Part shown: positions 6,895 through 10,374 of the stretch, piece by piece
How the letters are laid out: each line of letters begins with the position of its first letter
Position numbering within the stretch: the stretch's first letter is position 1
NCBI GenBank assembly: GCA_027435495.1
Contig: DAHZZC010000686.1
Coordinates: forward strand, 1 to 10,374
Source of the DNA: Planctomycetales bacterium
GTDB lineage: Bacteria; Planctomycetota; Planctomycetia; Isosphaerales; Isosphaeraceae
Reading direction: 5' to 3'
DNA: 10,374 nucleotides
Program-made: the position numbers and the translations under genes
Notes under the pieces: model-generated
What the model was told of the DNA's origin: nothing
Seen by the model: only the letters and a program-made list of their open reading frames with translations
Database searches by the model: none

Positions 6895-6930
6895 GCCCAT
6901 CCGATCATCCGGGGAAACAGGACAAGGATC

Positions 6931-6959
6931 TTGTAAGCCGAAATGGCCATCGGTATACT
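6931..6959 (+). promoter_or_regulatory. Sigma70-like promoter for the plus-strand zinc-ribbon/P-loop gene
   Basis: TTGTAA (6931-6936) and TATACT (6954-6959) are separated by exactly 17 bases, close to the TTGACA/TATAAT consensus, in a locally A/T-richer patch. The start codon at 7090 would be about 125 bases from the transcript start. A second TATACT at 7025-7030 lacks a good -35 box. GAAGCA (6991-6996) and TGCTTC (7013-7018) could form a weak stem in the leader. Confidence 0.55.
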
Positions 6960-7089
6960 CACCGCGATTGATTCGGTGAAAGGTTGCAACGAAGCATCTC
7001 GGATACGGCGGCTGCTTCGTGGGCTATACTTCTGATCGTCGGGTCCCGGCCTCGGATCGGGATACTCCTCCCACGTCGCGGGGAATGAG

Positions 7090-7686
7090 ATGGCCATCGC
7101 GCTTGGACATTATGACCAGGTGGCCGCAGGTGCGATCTCGCCCCTGAAGCTCCTGCCCCAGGTTACATGCCCCCACTGCTGGGAGCGCTTCGCCCCTGAG
7201 CAGGTTCTCTGGATCTCCGAGCATCTGGACCTCCTGGGCGATCCTTTCCTCGGGGCGGAGAGCCAGCAGCGCTTCCTGCCGAGCCGATATACGCTCGAGG
7301 GCGATGCGGTCGACCCGAAGGGTATGACGTGCCGGACGATGGCCTGTCCCCGGTGCCATCTCCCCATCCCCCGGGCGATGATGGAGATGGAGCCGCTCTT
7401 CGTGTCCATCCTGGGGGCGCCGGCCAGCGGCAAATCCTACTTCCTGACCGCGATGACCTGGCAGTTGCGCCGGACCCTGCCGATCCGCTTCAAGGTCGGC
7501 TTCACCGACGCCGACCCGGCGTCGAACCGCGTCCTGAACGACTGTGAGGAATCGTTGTTCCTCAACCCCGACCAGGCCGAGGTCATTCCGCTGGGCGGGG
7601 GATTGTCTCACTCGGCATCTTCTGGCGTTGACAGTTGTTGCGTCAACCGGGCTGGGTCGGTGTGGAGCAACTCCCAGAAGTCGTAG
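7090..7686 (+). pseudogene. Zinc-ribbon/P-loop NTPase gene truncated by an insertion sequence
   Basis: ATG 7090 has GGGGA 5 bases upstream. The first 170 or so residues are native. They include paired CxxC knuckles (Cys27/Cys30 and Cys86/Cys89), which look like a split zinc ribbon, followed by FVSILGAPASGKSYFLTAM with a Walker A loop at 109-116. This resembles planctomycete P-loop proteins of the GTPase/AAA kind; the double-GTPase (DO-GTPase) proteins are a possible family, from memory. Near 7598 the frame enters the IS and adds about 28 meaningless residues to a stop at 7684-7686. No Walker B or nucleotide-specificity motif remains, so the product should be inactive. The missing C-terminal half is not found to the right of the IS. 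Confidence 0.75.
7598..7634 (+). repeat. Left terminal inverted repeat of the IS
   Basis: It begins GGGGATTGTC and ends TTGACAG at 7628-7634, mirrored at the right end with gaps. Just inside, GTTGAC (7627-7632) and GTCAAC (7642-7647) form an internal inverted repeat that may be a transposase binding site. The repeat overlaps the last codons of the transposase. Confidence 0.65.
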
Positions 7687-8636
7687 GTGCGCAACTCCAG
7701 CCCCAACGCCCGGTAGGGACAGGCGTCCTTCCTCGGCCCCGAGCGGAACTCTCGGCAGTTCCAGTACAGCCGCTTGAGGTCCAGCATCGGCTGCGTCATC
7801 CGCCGGTGCCGCGACTGCTGCATCCGCAACACGCTGTTCATGCACTCGACCGCGCTGCTGGCACGCACCGTGTCCCCCAGCACCGCCGCTACCCTCTGAT
7901 AACTGGTGCGCTCCTCCGCGTCCAACTCGCGGCCTCGCGCCACCTCGCGGAGCAATTCCGTGATCGGGTCCGATGCGCCGACCCGTCCGTGCCGCAACCA
8001 CCACCGCCAGGCCATCGCCTCCCGCCACTCCGGTCGTGGCTCGGCCGCTTCCAATCGACGATGCATCCGATCCAGGAAGGCCAGGCTCCGCGGGTCGGTC
8101 AGGAAGTTCCGCACCTTCGACCACTCCGGGCCGGTGAGGTCCTTCAGTGCACTGGCGATCACGGCAGTGGCCCGGTCGCGGTCGTTGAGCCGGCCGCCGG
8201 CATCGAACAACTCCCGAGCACAGGCGGCCCGGCCCCAGGCCGACTCGAGCCGCTCGACCTCCTCCAGGGCCGCACTCGCCCGCTGCCAGGCGGCCCGGGC
8301 CGCGTGCGCCACGCCCCGCGCATCGATCCCCTGCCGCTTCGCACGGGCGAGTTCGACGTCGGCCTGCTCGGCCTTCTCCCAGGTTCCCTCGGCGCGCCGC
8401 CAGTGCCGGGCCAGCACCCGGTGGGCTTCCATCGCGGTGTGGAAGACATCCAGGCCGTGCTCCAGCGGCGGCGCCGACGGGTCATCACGCCGTTCCCCGG
8501 CCCGTTGCGTCACCGCCTTGGCGATCCCCTGGGCCGCATCCGAGACGGCGAACTCCAACTGGGTGAAGGGCACCCGTTGCTCGTCCCAGGTCGCGGCCTT
8601 GCGGTCGGCCGCGGCGCGGCAGAAGACGGCGGTCAT
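7608..8636 (-). CDS. Transposase, C-terminal part (DDE domain, second frame)
   Basis: This frame carries most of the catalytic domain: a central Asp in LEFAVSDAAQGIAKAV, a long Ala/Arg/Glu-rich helical insertion, and the final Glu in ASSAVECMNSVLRMQQSRHR. The conserved-looking tail DLKRLYWNCREFRSGPRKDACPYRALGL follows. The first catalytic Asp is in the other frame (LALDEI). Open sequence begins before ATG 8636: residues RPTLVGIEPAS upstream of it belong to the same frame and fit the domain, so the ATG is probably internal to a longer protein. It overlaps the preceding frame's stop by four bases (ATGA). Alone, this part lacks the DNA-binding N-terminus and one catalytic residue. Confidence 0.8.
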   Translation of the reverse strand: MTAVFCRAAADRKAATWDEQRVPFTQLEFAVSDAAQGIAKAVTQRAGERRDDPSAPPLEHGLDVFHTAMEAHRVLARHWRRAEGTWEKAEQADVELARAKRQGIDARGVAHAARAAWQRASAALEEVERLESAWGRAACARELFDAGGRLNDRDRATAVIASALKDLTGPEWSKVRNFLTDPRSLAFLDRMHRRLEAAEPRPEWREAMAWRWWLRHGRVGASDPITELLREVARGRELDAEERTSYQRVAAVLGDTVRASSAVECMNSVLRMQQSRHRRMTQPMLDLKRLYWNCREFRSGPRKDACPYRALGLELRTYDFWELLHTDPARLTQQLSTPEDAE

Positions 8637-9139
8637 GCTGGCCGGCTCGATCCCGACGAGGGTCGGCCGCCCCCAAAAACGATCTCGTCGAGGGCCAGGG
8701 TCTGGACCCGGTCGGCACAGGCCGGATCCAGCGCCGCCAGGACAGCCTCGGCGCGTCGGGCCTCGGCCTGGACCCAGCGTTCCAGGGTGGAGTGGTCGGG
8801 GACCTTATCGGCGGGCAGGAGGACGCCCAGGAGGTCTTCGATCTGCCGCAGGCTCATGCCCATGGCGAAGGCGGTGGTCGCCAGTTCCTTCTGCTTGTTT
8901 TTGTCGAGGAGGATGCACGGCCCGGCCGGCGAGGGCTCCGGCGCGGCGCCGGCCTCGGGATGAGGTTGATCCTCGGTCGGCGGCTCGGCGGCGAGGCGTT
9001 GTTCGAGCTTCTGCGCGTGCTGGTAGACGGTCTGGCGGCTGCAGCCGGCCTGCTCAGCCTGGCGGGTGACGGCGCCGTGCTGACCGGAGAAGACGGCGGC
9101 GGCGTTGAGAATCCAGGTGCGAACGGGTAGCTTGAGCAT
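8633..9139 (-). CDS. Transposase, N-terminal part (helix-turn-helix, first frame)
   Basis: The product has 168 residues. ATG 9139 is preceded by GGAGGGA about 6 bases upstream, a very good ribosome binding site; a longer frame from 9472 would read through the IS end and is rejected. A helix-turn-helix lies at about 22-48 (GAVTRQAEQAGCSRQTVYQHAQKL). A second lies at about 92-125 (MSLRQIEDLLGVLLPADKVPDHSTLERWV). The end, VQTLALDEIVFGG, carries the first catalytic Asp. After the T5G5 run the frame becomes GRPSSGSSRPA and stops, whereas the -1 frame gives the expected RPTLVGIEPASM. It is either half of a frameshifted transposase or a damaged gene. Confidence 0.8.
   Translation of the reverse strand: MLKLPVRTWILNAAAVFSGQHGAVTRQAEQAGCSRQTVYQHAQKLEQRLAAEPPTEDQPHPEAGAAPEPSPAGPCILLDKNKQKELATTAFAMGMSLRQIEDLLGVLLPADKVPDHSTLERWVQAEARRAEAVLAALDPACADRVQTLALDEIVFGGGRPSSGSSRPA
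8670..8679 (-). other. Frameshift site TTTTTGGGGG in the transposase
   Basis: In the first frame the codons are GTT TTT GGG GGC. A -1 shift at the G run continues as CGG CCG ACC CTC and fuses both frames into 510 residues. A small stem (CCGAC/GTCGG, 4-base loop) starts a few bases downstream. The run is not a classical X-XXY-YYZ heptamer, so loss of one base by mutation is at least as likely as programmed shifting. Confidence 0.6.
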
Positions 9140-9216
9140 GGGTCGTCCCTCCGTGTTGGTGGCAAGTCTTGGCCGACTGGCATTCCACCACGGAGGCGAC
9201 CCGCCTTCCACTGATC

Positions 9217-9262
9217 TGTCAACTCCCTCGCCAGCGATCTCCGCCGATTTGCGACAATCCCC
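9217..9262 (-). repeat. Right terminal inverted repeat of the IS
   Basis: Read inward on the minus strand it begins GGGGATTGTCGCA, continues with TCGGC and CTGGCG, and ends TTGACAG (9216-9222). It is about 9 bases longer than the left repeat. TTGACA here could serve as a -35 box for the transposase, but no -10 box lies at the right distance. Confidence 0.65.
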
Positions 9263-9398
9263 TCCGCCATCCCATGCGAGACGGGCATCCGGCGGTGACG
9301 TTGTGATCGCGGGAATCTTCCGCCTGGACGCTGGCAGGCTGAACAAGGCACGCGGATGAGAGCTGTGCCAGGTCAATGCCGATCGGAAAGGTCGTCTT

Positions 9399-10307
9399 AT
9401 GGTTCGCTTCCTCCATGCAGCAGACCTGCACCTGGGCTTGAGAGTCACGCGGTTTGACGAGGATGCCTGCAATCGGGTTGGCGAGGCCCGCTTTATCGCG
9501 CTCCAGCAGCTACGGGAGAAGGCGGCTCAGTTGCGAGCGGACTTCATCGTCGTAGCGGGCGACGTGTTTGATGATCACTGCGTGTCACGCTCAGAGGCGG
9601 CTCGTGCCTTCCCTATCCTGGAAAGCTCATCCGGTTCCTGTCCGGTGTTTATCATCCCCGGCAACCACGACCCGCTTGTACCTGGCGGCGTTTGGGACCG
9701 AGATCCGTGGTTTCGCGAGCAACCGCATTTGCGCGTCCATTTCCTGCGGAAACCCGAACCTGTCGCCGTTCCGAATCTTGCGGTTACGATTTTCCCATGC
9801 CCGCTGAGGCAGCGCCGGTCACTGGACGACCCGACAGCGTGGGTCGGGAATCACCCCCGGGTGGATGGCGATCCCAACATACGCATCGGGCTCGCCCACG
9901 GTAGCCTCAATGTAATGCCCCTACCCGACGATGATCATCTCATTCGCCCCGATGCTGCCGATCATTACCAGCTGGATTACCTGGCTCTCGGCCACTGGCA
10001 CAAGCGTTTACTGCACAAGTCAGCGGATGGAATCGAGCGGACGGCCTATTGCGGCACGCACGAACCAATGACTTTTCCTGGAGGGAATGCCAGCCTTTCG
10101 ACGGGTTGGTCGTCGTATTCGGCAGACGGCGATGCAGAGCGCTTTGACGATGACGGGCATGGAGTCGCCCTGCTCGTCGAAATCGAAGCGGCCAAAGCCC
10201 CACCCAAGATTGAGCCTGTCCACATAGGCCGTCTACGCTGGCGAGCGGAGCAACAGGACGTGACCGACATGTTGCTCGGTTCCTTGAATGAAGCTCCTCG
10301 GCCATAG
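9399..10307 (+). CDS. SbcD/Mre11/YhaO-like metallophosphoesterase (putative DNA exonuclease)
   Basis: This 302-aa protein starts at ATG 9399, with GGAAAGG 7 bases upstream. It shows the full calcineurin-type metal-binding series: ADLHLG (Asp9, His11), GDVFDDH (54-60), GNHDP (88-92), AHGS (166-169) and GHWHK (198-202). The order and the phrase FIIPGNHDPLVPGGVW place it with SbcD/YhaO-type nucleases, which process DNA ends, usually with an SbcC/Rad50-like ATPase encoded next door. The next gene is outside the window. It is shorter than typical members (about 380-420 aa) and ends shortly after the phosphoesterase core, so the capping region is reduced or lost. Its base composition is visibly less GC-rich than the left block, suggesting separate acquisition. 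The 136 bases before it, from the IS end, hold no recognisable gene. Confidence 0.87.
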   Translation: MVRFLHAADLHLGLRVTRFDEDACNRVGEARFIALQQLREKAAQLRADFIVVAGDVFDDHCVSRSEAARAFPILESSSGSCPVFIIPGNHDPLVPGGVWDRDPWFREQPHLRVHFLRKPEPVAVPNLAVTIFPCPLRQRRSLDDPTAWVGNHPRVDGDPNIRIGLAHGSLNVMPLPDDDHLIRPDAADHYQLDYLALGHWHKRLLHKSADGIERTAYCGTHEPMTFPGGNASLSTGWSSYSADGDAERFDDDGHGVALLVEIEAAKAPPKIEPVHIGRLRWRAEQQDVTDMLLGSLNEAPRP

Positions 10308-10314
10308 GCCGAGG
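10296..10314 (+). terminator. Perfect hairpin containing the stop codon of the SbcD-like gene
   Basis: CCTCGGCC and GGCCGAGG form an 8-bp perfect stem around the loop ATA; the stop codon TAG spans 10305-10307. No U-tract follows. It could be a terminator-like structure, or a palindromic repeat that inserted and shortened the gene. Confidence 0.5.
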
Positions 10315-10323
10315 TATCAGGAA

Positions 10324-10341
10324 GGCCCCCCCGAGGGGGCC
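10324..10341 (+). terminator. G/C hairpin downstream of the SbcD-like gene
   Basis: GGCCCCC and GGGGGCC pair as a 7-bp perfect stem with the loop CCGA, 9 bases after the previous hairpin. No T-run follows, so factor-independent termination is uncertain. Confidence 0.5.
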
Positions 10342-10355
10342 GTCTACGTGGGGTA

Positions 10356-10370
10356 GCCCCCCTTGGGGGC
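10356..10370 (+). repeat. Third G/C hairpin at the window edge
   Basis: GCCCCC and GGGGGC pair around CTT. The preceding GGGG (10350-10353 region) could compete for the C run, giving alternative folds. This third hairpin in 75 bases suggests a structured repeat or element end continuing beyond the window. Confidence 0.45.
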
Positions 10371-10374
10371 GTGG

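Larger units (their letters stand above)
7598..9262 (-). mobile_element. Insertion sequence of about 1.67 kb with a split DDE transposase
   Basis: The two ends match in inverted orientation: GGGGATTGTC at both tips, then a partly matching TCGGC/CTGGCG region, then TTGACAG. The transposase reads on the minus strand and its stop codon (7608-7610) falls within the left repeat. A 77-bp leader separates the right repeat (innermost base 9217) from the start at 9139. The element interrupts the plus-strand P-loop gene. No exact target site duplication could be found for any reasonable choice of tips. I cannot place it in a named IS family; the transposase type is one I associate with planctomycetes. 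Confidence 0.8.

Noticed and set aside
7635..9069. Long plus-strand open frames (over 380 codons) opposite the transposase
   Set aside because: Shadow frames of the minus-strand transposase; residue makeup is Arg/Pro/Ser-rich and they run across the IS without a domain.
7585..9275. Target site duplication around the IS
   Set aside because: Comparing flanks for several tip choices gave no exact match; the best 8-base alignment had only 5 identities, which is not meaningful.
9140..9472. Extended start of the first transposase frame at 9472
   Set aside because: It would cross the IS right end into the flank and overlap the SbcD-like gene; ATG 9139 has an excellent ribosome binding site.
10290..10374. 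CRISPR repeat-spacer start at the right edge
   Set aside because: The three palindromes differ in sequence and spacing; no repeat unit recurs within the window.

Overview
The window is GC-rich (roughly two thirds G+C by eye) and looks like a planctomycete chromosome, most likely of the Isosphaeraceae/Gemmataceae type. This rests on three things: a Hanks-type kinase with an N-terminal helical segment, DLG in place of DFG and a C-terminal membrane anchor; a PP2C phosphatase next to it; and the zinc-ribbon/P-loop protein and transposase types seen at right. The taxonomic call is inference from protein style, not from a marker gene.

Left block (1-6855): every gene reads on the minus strand. In transcription order from the right it contains a fused cobalamin methyltransferase (CobL/CbiET), two small adjacent genes of unknown function (one lacks a clear start), a PIG-L/BshB1-type deacetylase, a short tandem heptamer repeat, a PP2C phosphatase, a membrane-anchored serine/threonine kinase, a small ribbon-helix-helix-like protein, and the N-terminal third or less of an Lhr-family DNA helicase that runs off the left edge. 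The PP2C/kinase pair is the clear functional unit, a reversible phosphorylation module. A perfect hairpin lies just upstream of the kinase start.

Right block (6856-10374): an intergenic region with a good sigma70-like promoter drives a plus-strand gene for a zinc-ribbon/P-loop NTPase. That gene is cut after about 170 codons by an insertion sequence (about 7598-9262) with imperfect terminal inverted repeats sharing GGGGATTGTC and TTGACAG. The IS transposase is split into two overlapping frames at a T5G5 run; a -1 shift there would restore a 510-aa DDE-type protein. The rest of the interrupted gene is not seen beyond the right end of the IS and no target duplication was found, so the IS probably marks a deletion or rearrangement junction.

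Beyond it lies an SbcD/YhaO-like metallophosphoesterase of visibly lower GC, which ends unusually early. Its stop codon sits inside a perfect hairpin, followed by two more G/C hairpins at the window edge. This right end has the character of an accessory region. I did not find a convincing complete new system. The best leads are the split transposase, the SbcD-like gene with its hairpin cluster, and the unrecognised two-gene cassette at 4566-5420.
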